From Nocardioides albus (GTDB lineage: Bacteria > Actinomycetota > Actinomycetes > Propionibacteriales > Nocardioidaceae): a stretch of DNA of 64,000 bases. Below, piece by piece: positions 1 to 6,996 of the stretch. The position numbers and the translations under genes are program-made. The notes under the pieces were generated by a model. That model was not told the DNA's origin and searched no databases. It saw only the letters and a program-made list of their open reading frames with translations. The stretch lies in the NCBI RefSeq assembly GCF_014648255.1, contig NZ_BMQT01000004.1:186001-250000 (forward strand), in the 5' to 3' direction. Within the stretch, counting starts at the first letter, position 1. The number at the start of each line of letters is the position of its first letter.

Positions 1-268
1 CCAGACCATCGACGGCGAGCCGATCGACCCGAAGCTGGTGACGAGGCTCAAGGACAGCATCCTCCCGCGGGTGCTGGCGGGTGTGCGGGAGACGCCGAGA
101 CTCAGGCCAGCGGCGATGGAGCAGACGATGATCCTGCAGCTGCGCTACCTCGATGCGATGCGCGACGCGCTCGCCGCCGAGCGCAGCATCGGCGCCTACA
201 GCTCCCACACATACCGGAGGGTCGAGTCGATCCTCGACGACATGGAGAAGCGGCTCGACGCGAGCTGA
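1..268 (+). CDS. C-terminal end of a probable CPA1-type Na+/H+ antiporter (5' truncated by window)
   Basis: The frame is open from base 2 to the TGA at 266-268, so this is the last 88 codons of a gene that starts outside the window. The tail is hydrophilic and alpha-helical (for example LRYLDAMRDALAAERSIGAY). It resembles the cytoplasmic C-terminal tail of actinobacterial monovalent cation/proton antiporters, which often carry an 'R-S-x-G-x-Y-S-S' type segment followed by a short acidic helix. No membrane segment is visible because only the tail is present. The assignment rests on pattern memory alone. It could be another protein with a helical tail. Confidence 0.4.
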   Translation, partial: QTIDGEPIDPKLVTRLKDSILPRVLAGVRETPRLRPAAMEQTMILQLRYLDAMRDALAAERSIGAYSSHTYRRVESILDDMEKRLDAS

Positions 269-286
269 GCCCCGGCCGCTGCCGGT

Positions 287-1840
287 TCAGACCGTCTCGA
301 ACCCGGCCATCATCGCCATGTCCTCGTGCTCCAGGTTGTGGCAGTGGATCAGGAACCGGCCGGCGTACTTCTCGAACCTCACCCTGACCCGGACTGCCTC
401 ATAGGGACGGACGTCGACGGTGTCCTTCCAGCCGTGGTCCATCGGGCCGGGGCCGCGGTTGCCGCGGCGGAGCACCTGGAAGGGCGAGAGGTGGACGTGG
501 ACAGGGTGGTGGGCGTCGGTGAAGAACTCCCAGATCTCGGTGGAGCCCAGCGGCACCTGGGCCTGCGGCACGGCGGGGTCGAAGGGTTTGCCGTTGATCC
601 CCCAGCCCTTGCGGCCGTGCACCTTCGCCTGGCGGAAGTGCCACCGACGGACGACCGCTCCGTCGGGCTTCTCGGGTTCGGGTACGTCGGCGAGCCGCTC
701 AGGGACCCGGACGTCGTCGGTCGCGCGGCGGGCGATGCGGAACCTCATCACCTGAGCGGTCCGGCCGGTGCCGAGGGCGTTGCGCAGCTCGACGGTCGTC
801 CCGGGTGCCAGGGAACGGAAGTCGACGACGACGTCGAACCGTTCGCCAGAGGCCATCGTGATCGCGTCGTGCTGGACGGGGCGAGCCAGCAGGCCACCGT
901 CGGAGCCGATCTGGGTGAACGCCAACGGCTTCCCGTCGGCGGTCCGCAGGCTCAGCTCGTAGCGGCGCGCGTTGGAACCGTTGAGCAGGCGCAGCCGATA
1001 CTGCGCCGCATCGACCTCCGCCTCCGGCCAGGGGGCGCCGTTGACCAGGATGACGTCACCGAGCACGCCGGCCATGTAGCGGTCCTCGACCCCGGGCTGG
1101 CCGAGCAGCTCCGGGTCGAGCGCGGGGTAGCGCAGCGCGCCGTCCTCGTCGAAGGCCCGGTCGGCGATCATCAACGGGATCTCCCGTTCGCCGCGCGGCA
1201 GCGAGAGCGCGTCCTCCTCGGCGTCGCGGACGATGTGGAATCCGGCCAGCCCACGCCACACCTGCGGGGCGGTGAAGTCCATCCGGTGGTCGTGGTACCA
1301 GAGCGTGGTCGCGGGCTGGTCGAGCGGATAGCGATAGTCCCGTTCCCCCGTGCTGACCTGCGCCAACGGGTCCGCCATCGGCGCGTGCCCGTCGTGACCG
1401 GTCTGGGGCACCTGGTAGGTGTTGAAGCTCGGAGGCACCAGCAGGTCCGTCGGCCAGCCGTCGCTCTCCGCCGGCGTGTGCCCGCCATGGAGGTGGGTCG
1501 CGGTCGGCAGCGTGAGCGAGCTGGTGTGGCGTACCGTCACCGTCTCGCCGCGACGGGTCTCCAGCGTGGGTCCGGGAAAAACCCCGTCGTACGTCATCAT
1601 CTCGGTCTTCAGCCCGGGCAGGATCTCGACCGATGCGTGCCGTTGGGCGATCTCGATCAGCCCGCCCGCAGGGCGCTTGACGGGCGGCAGCGGCAACGGT
1701 GTCGCGTACGCCTCGGGCAGCCGGGCCGCGCTGGCCAGGACCTGTCCGGTCTGACCGTGCGTGTCTCCGCAGGCGGTCAGCGATCCGGTGATCGGGACGG
1801 CCAGGCCGGCGCCGAGCAGGGTGCGTCGCCTGAGCCTCAT
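287..1840 (-). CDS. Multicopper oxidase, Tat-exported, probably lipid-anchored (517 aa)
   Basis: A laccase/bilirubin-oxidase/CueO-like copper oxidase that oxidises a substrate and reduces O2 to water outside the membrane. The N-terminus MRLRRRTLLGAG has a twin-arginine signature and is followed by a lipobox-like LTAC (Cys24). Copper ligands are visible in order: HLHGG (about 116-120), WYHDHR (about 181-186), HPVHVH near residue 455 and the terminal HCHNLEHEDM. The last block supplies the type 1 copper Cys and Met. The ATG at 1840 overlaps the stop of the upstream membrane gene by ATGA, so the two are translationally coupled. Longer upstream reading is antisense-like and was not used. Copper tolerance or aromatic oxidation are both possible roles; no copper-sensor box was recognised. 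Confidence 0.9.
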   Translation of the reverse strand: MRLRRRTLLGAGLAVPITGSLTACGDTHGQTGQVLASAARLPEAYATPLPLPPVKRPAGGLIEIAQRHASVEILPGLKTEMMTYDGVFPGPTLETRRGETVTVRHTSSLTLPTATHLHGGHTPAESDGWPTDLLVPPSFNTYQVPQTGHDGHAPMADPLAQVSTGERDYRYPLDQPATTLWYHDHRMDFTAPQVWRGLAGFHIVRDAEEDALSLPRGEREIPLMIADRAFDEDGALRYPALDPELLGQPGVEDRYMAGVLGDVILVNGAPWPEAEVDAAQYRLRLLNGSNARRYELSLRTADGKPLAFTQIGSDGGLLARPVQHDAITMASGERFDVVVDFRSLAPGTTVELRNALGTGRTAQVMRFRIARRATDDVRVPERLADVPEPEKPDGAVVRRWHFRQAKVHGRKGWGINGKPFDPAVPQAQVPLGSTEIWEFFTDAHHPVHVHLSPFQVLRRGNRGPGPMDHGWKDTVDVRPYEAVRVRVRFEKYAGRFLIHCHNLEHEDMAMMAGFETV

Positions 1841-2247
1841 CCCCGGACCTCCCGCGGCGTTCCGGCGCCGCGGCGCACGGCGGCGATCGCCAGGGCCACG
1901 GCGACCCCGACGGTGAGGACGCCGATGGGCACGTGCAGCTGGAGGACCCGGGTGTAGCCGAGGACCGCCTGGACGTGGATGAGGAGGAAGAGCACGACCG
2001 ACCAGATCAGGAACCACCAGCGACCGCCCATTGCAACGACTGCCCCGGCAGCGATCGGGAGCAGCAGTGCCAGTCCCTGCAAGGCCGCCGCGCCGGCCGT
2101 GTGGAGCCCCAGGGCGTCGAAGGTGCCGGCGAAGTAGGAGCCGATGAAGATCGGTTGTCCGATCGCGAAGAGTGCGGTCGCGACCGCGACAGCTCGGAAG
2201 CAGAGGAGGCTGATGCGTGGTCGGCGCGCGGGTGTCTGGGTGGTCAC
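1837..2247 (-). CDS. Small four-helix membrane protein upstream of the multicopper oxidase (136 aa)
   Basis: This has about four hydrophobic segments (roughly residues 15-35, 50-70, 75-95 and 105-125) and a basic C-terminus; no catalytic motif is visible. It is the first gene of a two-gene operon and its stop overlaps the oxidase ATG (ATGA at 1837-1840). The GTG start at 2247 has no Shine-Dalgarno sequence but lies 8 nt after CATATT on the minus strand, which fits a leaderless transcript. The function is unknown. The coupling suggests it serves the oxidase, perhaps as a membrane partner, but that is inference. Confidence 0.75.
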   Translation of the reverse strand: MTTQTPARRPRISLLCFRAVAVATALFAIGQPIFIGSYFAGTFDALGLHTAGAAALQGLALLLPIAAGAVVAMGGRWWFLIWSVVLFLLIHVQAVLGYTRVLQLHVPIGVLTVGVAVALAIAAVRRGAGTPREVRG

Positions 2248-2456
2248 GGGTCGACAATATGTAGGCGCGGTACCTATGGCATCCGGCGTTCCCCTGAGAT
2301 CGCCCCGGGGCGCACCATTGTGTTTCTGTTTTGTGACAACCGCCCAACGAGGTTCTGCCTCCGTGCCGGTGCCGGACGCCGATCCGCGCCCCTACCGTCG
2401 AGTAGCAACCGGAACCCCGGACAGCCCGGGGCCGGATGGACGAAGGAGCATGCTCG

Positions 2457-3320
2457 GTGCTCAGATCACTCTCTCTCCGAATCGCCGCGGTCGCCGCGGC
2501 CGTCACTCTCCCCCTCTTCGGTCTGGTCGCCCCGGCCGAAGCGGAGAGCCCCTACGAGCGCGGACCGAACCCCACCTCGGCCAGCGTTCTCGACAACGGC
2601 ACGTTCTCCCTCTCCACGGCTTCGGTCTCCTCACTGGTGACCGGCTTCGGCGGCGGGACGATCTACTACCCCACCTCGACCAGCGAGGGGACGTACGGCG
2701 GTGTCGTGCTCGCCCCCGGCTTCACGGCCTCCTCGTCGTCCTACTCCGCCGTCGCGCGCCGGGTGGCTTCGCACGGGTTCGTGGTCTTCGCGATCGACAC
2801 GAACTCCCGCTACGACCAGCCCGACAGCCGTGGGTCGCAGATCCTGTCCGCGGTCTCGTACCTCAAGAACAGTGCCTCGTCCGCGGTCGCTTCGCGTCTG
2901 GACGAGACCCGGATCGCGGTCTCAGGTCACTCGATGGGCGGCGGCGGCACGCTCGCCGCGGCCAACCAGGACTCCTCGATCAAGGCCGCGGTCGCGCTGC
3001 AGCCCTGGCACACCGACAAGACCTGGCCCGGCATCCAGGTCCCGACCATGATCATCGGCGCGGAGAACGACAGCGTCGCGCCGGTGTCGTCGCACTCGAT
3101 CCCCTTCTACACCTCCGCCAGCGGGGCCCGGGAGAAGGCGTACGGCGAGATCAACAACGGCGACCACTTCATCGCCAACACCGACGACGACTGGCAAGGG
3201 CGCCTCTTCGTCACCTGGATGAAGAGGTACGTCGACGACGACACCCGCTACTCGCAGTTCCTCTGCCCGGCGCCGTCCTCGATCAACCTGTCCGACTACC
3301 GCAACACCTGCCCGGACTGA
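2457..3320 (+). CDS. Secreted cutinase / polyester (PET-type) hydrolase, alpha/beta hydrolase (287 aa)
   Basis: A secreted serine esterase of the actinobacterial cutinase group that includes Thermobifida polyesterases. Visible features are a Sec signal ending in AEA (about residue 29), an oxyanion segment APGFTA (Phe89), the nucleophile motif GHSMGGGG (Ser159), a substrate-shelf PWH (Trp184), Asp205 in AENDSVAP, His237 in NNGDHF, and a C-terminal Cys pair (270 and 285) matching the family's conserved disulfide. Length and motif order match the family throughout. The GTG at 2457 was chosen because GAAGGAG sits 8 nt before it and translation then opens directly into the signal peptide. It stands alone, with its own terminator at 3345. 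Family members hydrolyse cutin, triglycerides and synthetic polyesters; activity on PET is inference. Confidence 0.92.
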   Translation: MLRSLSLRIAAVAAAVTLPLFGLVAPAEAESPYERGPNPTSASVLDNGTFSLSTASVSSLVTGFGGGTIYYPTSTSEGTYGGVVLAPGFTASSSSYSAVARRVASHGFVVFAIDTNSRYDQPDSRGSQILSAVSYLKNSASSAVASRLDETRIAVSGHSMGGGGTLAAANQDSSIKAAVALQPWHTDKTWPGIQVPTMIIGAENDSVAPVSSHSIPFYTSASGAREKAYGEINNGDHFIANTDDDWQGRLFVTWMKRYVDDDTRYSQFLCPAPSSINLSDYRNTCPD

Positions 3321-3344
3321 TCTGACGGTCTGACGTAGGAAACG

Positions 3345-3375
3345 AACCGGCCACCTCGGGGGGAGGTGGCCGGTT
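3345..3375 (+). terminator. Strong hairpin terminator after the cutinase gene
   Basis: A perfect 13-bp stem (AACCGGCCACCTC with its complement) encloses a GGGGG loop. It begins 25 nt after the cutinase stop and is followed by CCTTGTG. It separates the cutinase from the Rieske gene 30 nt downstream. Confidence 0.85.
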
Positions 3376-3404
3376 CCTTGTGCCCGGCGTTAGAAGATGG
3401 GGGC

Positions 3405-3767
3405 ATGACCGGAATCAGTGGAAACGACGGAAGCAGCACAGGCATCCGCGTCGCGTCCGTCGACGACATCCCGGAGGGCGAGGGGATCGCCATCTCCTCC
3501 GACATCACCGGCACCGAGGACGACATCGCCATCCTGCGGGACGACGACGGCACCTGCTGGGCCCTCAACGACACCTGCACTCACGAGACCGCCTCGCTGG
3601 CCGAGGGTTGGGTCGAGGACGGGGACGTCGAGTGCCCGCTGCACTCCTCGCGGTTCAACCTGCGCACCGGCAAGGTCGACGGCCTCCCGGCCACCCGCGA
3701 CACCGTGCCGCACCGGGTCGAGGTGCGCGACGGCGAGGTCTACCTGTTCCCCGGCGAGAGGCCGTGA
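3405..3767 (+). CDS. Rieske [2Fe-2S] ferredoxin (120 aa)
   Basis: A small soluble Rieske protein that carries electrons to a terminal oxygenase. The two cluster-binding boxes are visible: C58-x-H60 in DTCTHE and C77-x-x-H80 in ECPLHSS. The size is typical of BphF/HcaC-like ferredoxins. The ATG at 3405 is preceded by a purine-rich GAAGATGGGG. The stop overlaps the GTG of the following reductase (GTGA, 3764-3767), so the pair is coupled. No oxygenase alpha subunit is in this window, so the partner must lie elsewhere or be shared. Confidence 0.92.
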   Translation: MTGISGNDGSSTGIRVASVDDIPEGEGIAISSDITGTEDDIAILRDDDGTCWALNDTCTHETASLAEGWVEDGDVECPLHSSRFNLRTGKVDGLPATRDTVPHRVEVRDGEVYLFPGERP

Positions 3768-4966
3768 CGGTCTCGTCCGTCGTCGTCGTCGGTGGCGGGA
3801 TCGCGGGGGTGTCGACCGTCGCAGAGCTGCGGAAGCATGGGTACGCCGGTGAGCTGACGCTCGTCTCGGCCGATGCCGTCCCGTACGACCGCCCGCCGCT
3901 GTCGAAGGAGTATCTCGCCGGCAGCCGCGACCTCGAGTCGATCGCGCTGCAGCCGCCTTCGTGGTACGCCGAGCAGCGGATCTCGCTGATCGGCAGCGCT
4001 GCCGCCGTTGCGGTGCGCCCGGACGCGGGCGAGGTCGAGCTCGCCGACGGACAGATACTCACCGCCGACCGGATCGTGCTCGCAACCGGGGGTCGTGCGG
4101 TCCGGCCGCCGATCGCTCAGGCAGCCCCGATCCACGTGCTGCGAGAGGTCGCGGACGCTGATCGGCTTCGTACGCAGCTCGTGCCCGGGGCGCGCCTGCT
4201 GATCGTCGGGGCGGGGCTGATCGGGGCAGAGGTCGCCTCCACCGCGCGTGGCCTCGGGGCGGAGGTCGTGCTGGTCGACCCCCTCGTGCCGCCGCTCGCG
4301 GCCGCGGTCGGGTCCGAGGTTGCGACCTGGCTGCACGGTCTGCACGCAGTCCACGGTGTCGAGGCGCTGGCGACCACGGTCGAGACGCTGCTGGAGACCC
4401 CGACCGGAGTCGCAGTCCAGTTGCAGGGCGAACGTGACTCGCGCGAGTTCGACGCCGTACTTCTGGCCGTCGGCCTGAGCCCCGAGAACGTCCTGGCCGA
4501 GTCGGCCGGCCTGGAGGTCGACCGCGGCGTCCTCATCGACGCCGGTCAGCTGACCAGCCACCCGTCGGTGCTCGCGGTCGGAGACTGTTCCCGTCTCCGC
4601 GACCATCCGCGGGCCGAGCACTGGGAAGCCGCCCAGGTCGACGGCGCCCGCGCGGCGGCGACGATCCTCGAGATCGCGCCCCCGCCCGCCGCCGCTCCGT
4701 GGTGGTGGACGGACCGCTACGGCCTCCACGTCGAAGGGGTCGGCGAGATGCGGTCTCCGGATGCCGTGCATCAGACCGTCGTACGTGGCGTGGTCGGCGA
4801 GCCACCCTTCTCGGTGTTCACTCTCCGCAGCGAGCGCGTCATCGGCGCTGTCGCGGTCGACGACCCCAACGCCGTGCGCGCAGCCCGCAGGATGATCGAC
4901 CGGCAGGTTGACGTACGGGCGTCTGATCTGGCAGACGTGACCCAGAACCTCCGCAAGCTCCTCTAA
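3764..4966 (+). CDS. FAD/NAD(P)H-dependent ferredoxin reductase (400 aa)
   Basis: Transfers electrons from NAD(P)H to the adjacent Rieske ferredoxin. It shows an N-terminal FAD dinucleotide fold (VVVVGGGIAG, about residues 6-15), the PYDRPPLSKEYL segment typical of oxygenase-coupled reductases, a second Rossmann motif for NAD(P)H (VGAGLIGAE near residue 150) and the FAD-binding VLAVGDCSR near residue 270. A reductase C-terminal domain follows. The GTG start lies inside the ferredoxin stop. Together with the ferredoxin it makes a complete electron supply without an adjacent oxygenase. Confidence 0.9.
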   Translation: MTVSSVVVVGGGIAGVSTVAELRKHGYAGELTLVSADAVPYDRPPLSKEYLAGSRDLESIALQPPSWYAEQRISLIGSAAAVAVRPDAGEVELADGQILTADRIVLATGGRAVRPPIAQAAPIHVLREVADADRLRTQLVPGARLLIVGAGLIGAEVASTARGLGAEVVLVDPLVPPLAAAVGSEVATWLHGLHAVHGVEALATTVETLLETPTGVAVQLQGERDSREFDAVLLAVGLSPENVLAESAGLEVDRGVLIDAGQLTSHPSVLAVGDCSRLRDHPRAEHWEAAQVDGARAAATILEIAPPPAAAPWWWTDRYGLHVEGVGEMRSPDAVHQTVVRGVVGEPPFSVFTLRSERVIGAVAVDDPNAVRAARRMIDRQVDVRASDLADVTQNLRKLL

Positions 4967-4973
4967 ATCCGCC

Positions 4974-5068
4974 GAGTCGGCGCAAATGTCCCAGGTTTTC
5001 CACAGGGCCTGTGGATAACTCGGGACAGATGCGCCGACTCGACGGGTTTCTTTGGGGCAGATGCGCCG
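4974..5068. repeat. Nested palindromic intergenic element (REP-like) between convergent genes
   Basis: Between the convergent reductase and dps genes, GAGTCGGCGCAAATGTCCC (4974-4992) is mirrored by GGGACAGATGCGCCGACTC (5022-5040) with only two mismatches. An inner palindrome TCCACAGG/CCTGTGGA (4999-5015) lies inside it. A further half copy, AGATGCGCCGACT, follows at about 5060. It could act as a bidirectional terminator. A related inverted pair CGAGTCGG/CCGACTCG lies inside the debranching-enzyme gene at 13068-13097, which suggests a mobile repeat family. Confidence 0.7.
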
Positions 5069-5074
5069 ACTGGG

Positions 5075-5605
5075 TCAGACGGTCAGCTGAGCCGGCTTCG
5101 ACTGGTTGGCGACGCGGTTCTCCGAGTCGATGAACCAGGCGAGCTGCTCCACCCGCGTGATGATCGCGTGGAGGAGGTCGGCGGTGGTCGGGTCCTCGGC
5201 GTCGATGTCGTCGTGGATCTCACGAGCCGTCTTCGAGGTGGCGTAGAGCGCGGCGGCGGCGAGGTCTGCGGCCGTCGCGGTGTCGACCTCGGTCGCCGGG
5301 AGCGGCGCGAGGGTGGTGTCCTCGGAGACGGTGCCGGTGCGGCCGTCGGGGAGGATGTAGAGCGCGCGCATCCGCTCGGCGACCTCGTCGGTGAAGGCAC
5401 GAGCGGCGTCGACGACCTCGTCGAGGACGAGGTGCATGTCGCGGAAGTTCTTGCCCACGACGTTCCAGTGCAGCTGCTTGCCCTGCAGGCTGAGCTCGGT
5501 CAGATCGACGAGCAGGCGCTGCATCTGGGTCGCGAACGCCGGGCTCGGGACGAACGCCGGGTGCGAGGTGTGGGTGGCGCTGCTGGTGTCGGTCTTGGTG
5601 GTCAT
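5075..5605 (-). CDS. dps: Dps-family ferritin-like protein (176 aa)
   Basis: A dodecameric mini-ferritin that oxidises Fe2+ with H2O2 and protects DNA. All five ferroxidase ligands of the family are visible at the expected spacing: His46 (QLHWN), His58 (DMH), Asp62 (LDE), Asp73 and Glu77 (TDEVAE). The Thr/Ser/His-rich N-terminal tail (residues 1-18) is short and not strongly basic. ATG at 5605. A perfect inverted repeat 39-81 nt upstream (5644-5686) is a candidate control site. It is monocistronic and convergent with the reductase gene. Confidence 0.93.
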   Translation of the reverse strand: MTTKTDTSSATHTSHPAFVPSPAFATQMQRLLVDLTELSLQGKQLHWNVVGKNFRDMHLVLDEVVDAARAFTDEVAERMRALYILPDGRTGTVSEDTTLAPLPATEVDTATAADLAAAALYATSKTAREIHDDIDAEDPTTADLLHAIITRVEQLAWFIDSENRVANQSKPAQLTV

Positions 5606-5643
5606 GTTCGGTGGATCCCCCTGGGTTGTGTTCTGGTCTCTGC

Positions 5644-5686
5644 TTCTGGAAGCAACTGTGCCACCTTTTCTTGAACGATTCCAGAA
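5644..5686 (-). promoter_or_regulatory. Candidate operator upstream of dps: TTCTGGAA ... TTCCAGAA
   Basis: Perfect 8-bp inverted arms (5644-5651 and 5679-5686) lie 27 nt apart, in the dps leader/promoter region. The stretch TTCTTGAACGATTCCAGAA also gives a Fur-like look, but it is not a good match to any consensus I can state. The regulator is unknown; the divergent AraC-type gene at 5744 is one possibility. Confidence 0.3.
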
Positions 5687-5743
5687 AGGTAAGTCTTCCC
5701 TAAGTCATCGTCGTGGGCTGTGGGGACGCCGTAGAGTCGGTTC

Positions 5744-6718
5744 GTGCCGTCAGCCGGAGACGCTTCAGTCCCCCTCGTCGCACCGGTTCGTCGCCCGGAG
5801 GTCTTCGAGACCAACCGATTGAGCGCGGACGCTCAGGTCGAGGCGTGGGAACGTCACAACGCGAGCGCGCTGGTGGCGCTCTCCTGTCGGCCCATCGACG
5901 GCCACGGCTTCGATGCGCAAGAGATCAATCTCCAGCTCGACCAGATCCATCTGGCCCGGGTCCGGGCCACCCGGCACGTCGTCGAGCGGCCGGCCAGCCT
6001 GGTCAAGGAGATGCCCGCCCGATCGATCGCCGTCTACGCCAGCCTCCGCGGCGAGGCGATCCTCGAGTACGCCGGCCACCGGAAGGTCATCCGGCCCGGA
6101 CAGCTGATCGTCTGTGACGTGGACGCGCCGTTCCTGCGCGGTTTCGGGCACGGGCTCGAGGAGCTCGCGGTCAAGGTCCCGGTGCCGGCTTTCGCGGCCC
6201 GCACCGGCATGGCGTCCATGCCTACGCCGCTCGTCCTCGACGCCGGCCGCGACCAGGACCCGCACGGGCGAGCCCTGGTGCAGATGGTCGGCCGTGCTCT
6301 TCGGGCCAACGACCCGGTTCCGGCTGACGAGGGTGCCGTGCTCGACCTGATCTCGGTGATCGCCACCGCCGGCAAGGTGTCGCTGGCCACCGCACACCGG
6401 GCGGCGGCGAAGGCGTTCATCGAGGACCATCTCGCCGACCCCGGTCTCTCCGCTCCCGCCGTCGCCGCAGGCGCCGGCATCTCCGAGCGCCACCTGTCCC
6501 GGCTCTTCGCCGACACCGGCACCAGCGTCCCCCGCCACATCCTCGGCCGCCGCCTCGAGCTCGCCTATGCGATGCTCTCCGCCGGCTCCGACCCCGGCAT
6601 CCGCACCGTCGACGTCGCCGAGAAGTGCGGCTTCACCTCCGCCTCGTACTTCTCCCAGGCCTTCCGCAAGCGCTTCGGCATCGCCGCCGGAGACGTACGC
6701 CGCGCCGCCCTCGCCTGA
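5744..6718 (+). CDS. AraC-family transcriptional regulator (324 aa)
   Basis: The N-terminal ligand-binding half (about residues 20-200) is of the AraC_binding_2/NphR type, with a typical R-x-G-Q-L-I-V-C-D segment. The C-terminal 90 residues hold two helix-turn-helix units (GISERHLSRLFADTG and VAEKCGFTSASYFSQAFRKR, about 245-315). Regulators of this class often control aromatic or nitrile catabolism. It is divergent from dps and points at the ABC importer 280 nt downstream, from which it is separated by a 21-bp repeat array. It probably controls the importer, by position only. The GTG at 5744 has no clear Shine-Dalgarno sequence; an internal start is possible. Confidence 0.85.
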   Translation: MPSAGDASVPLVAPVRRPEVFETNRLSADAQVEAWERHNASALVALSCRPIDGHGFDAQEINLQLDQIHLARVRATRHVVERPASLVKEMPARSIAVYASLRGEAILEYAGHRKVIRPGQLIVCDVDAPFLRGFGHGLEELAVKVPVPAFAARTGMASMPTPLVLDAGRDQDPHGRALVQMVGRALRANDPVPADEGAVLDLISVIATAGKVSLATAHRAAAKAFIEDHLADPGLSAPAVAAGAGISERHLSRLFADTGTSVPRHILGRRLELAYAMLSAGSDPGIRTVDVAEKCGFTSASYFSQAFRKRFGIAAGDVRRAALA

Positions 6719-6728
6719 CCCCATTCAG

Positions 6729-6861
6729 CCGAGGCGTCACCCCCGTCGCCCGAGGCGTCACCCCCGTCGCCCGAGGCGTCACTCCCGTCGCCCGAGAGGG
6801 CAATCGAGTGCCAAGTCGGCCGACGCACGTGACTTCTCGACCGACGTACGTGACTTCTCGG
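6729..6861. repeat. Array of 21-bp units: four direct plus two inverted copies
   Basis: Direct units with the core CCGAGGCGTCAC start at 6729, 6750 and 6771, with a decayed fourth at 6792. Inverted units (GTGACTTCTCGA and GTGACTTCTCGG) start at 6829 and 6850. The period is exactly 21 bp throughout, both in the direct and in the inverted part. The array begins 11 nt after the AraC-type gene and ends 136 nt before the ABC substrate-binding gene. The same family and the same period recur at 60980-61133. Direct units facing inverted units could fold into a hairpin or bind a protein on one face of the helix. Confidence 0.85.
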
Positions 6862-6996
6862 CGCGAAAGGGTGACAAGTCCACCAAAGTCCGATAGGTCT
6901 TCCATGCGATTTTCCGCCAACCAGACCCTGCTTCCCACCCGCAGGGGCAGCGGCGGACGACACTCCTCACCACCCCCACTCTCTAAGGAGAAGTAC

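Noticed and set aside
326..1957. A 543-codon plus-strand frame antisense to the multicopper oxidase
   Set aside because: Composition is that of a shadow frame. The minus strand carries all copper-binding motifs in order.
1838..2506. N-terminal extension of the multicopper oxidase
   Set aside because: The frame is open further upstream, but the residues there are low-complexity shadow of the membrane gene. The Tat signal begins at 1840.
6729..6861. CRISPR array
   Set aside because: The period is 21 bp with 12-bp cores and near-identical spacers, units change orientation, and no cas genes are near. It does not fit repeat-spacer structure. The same holds for 60980-61133.
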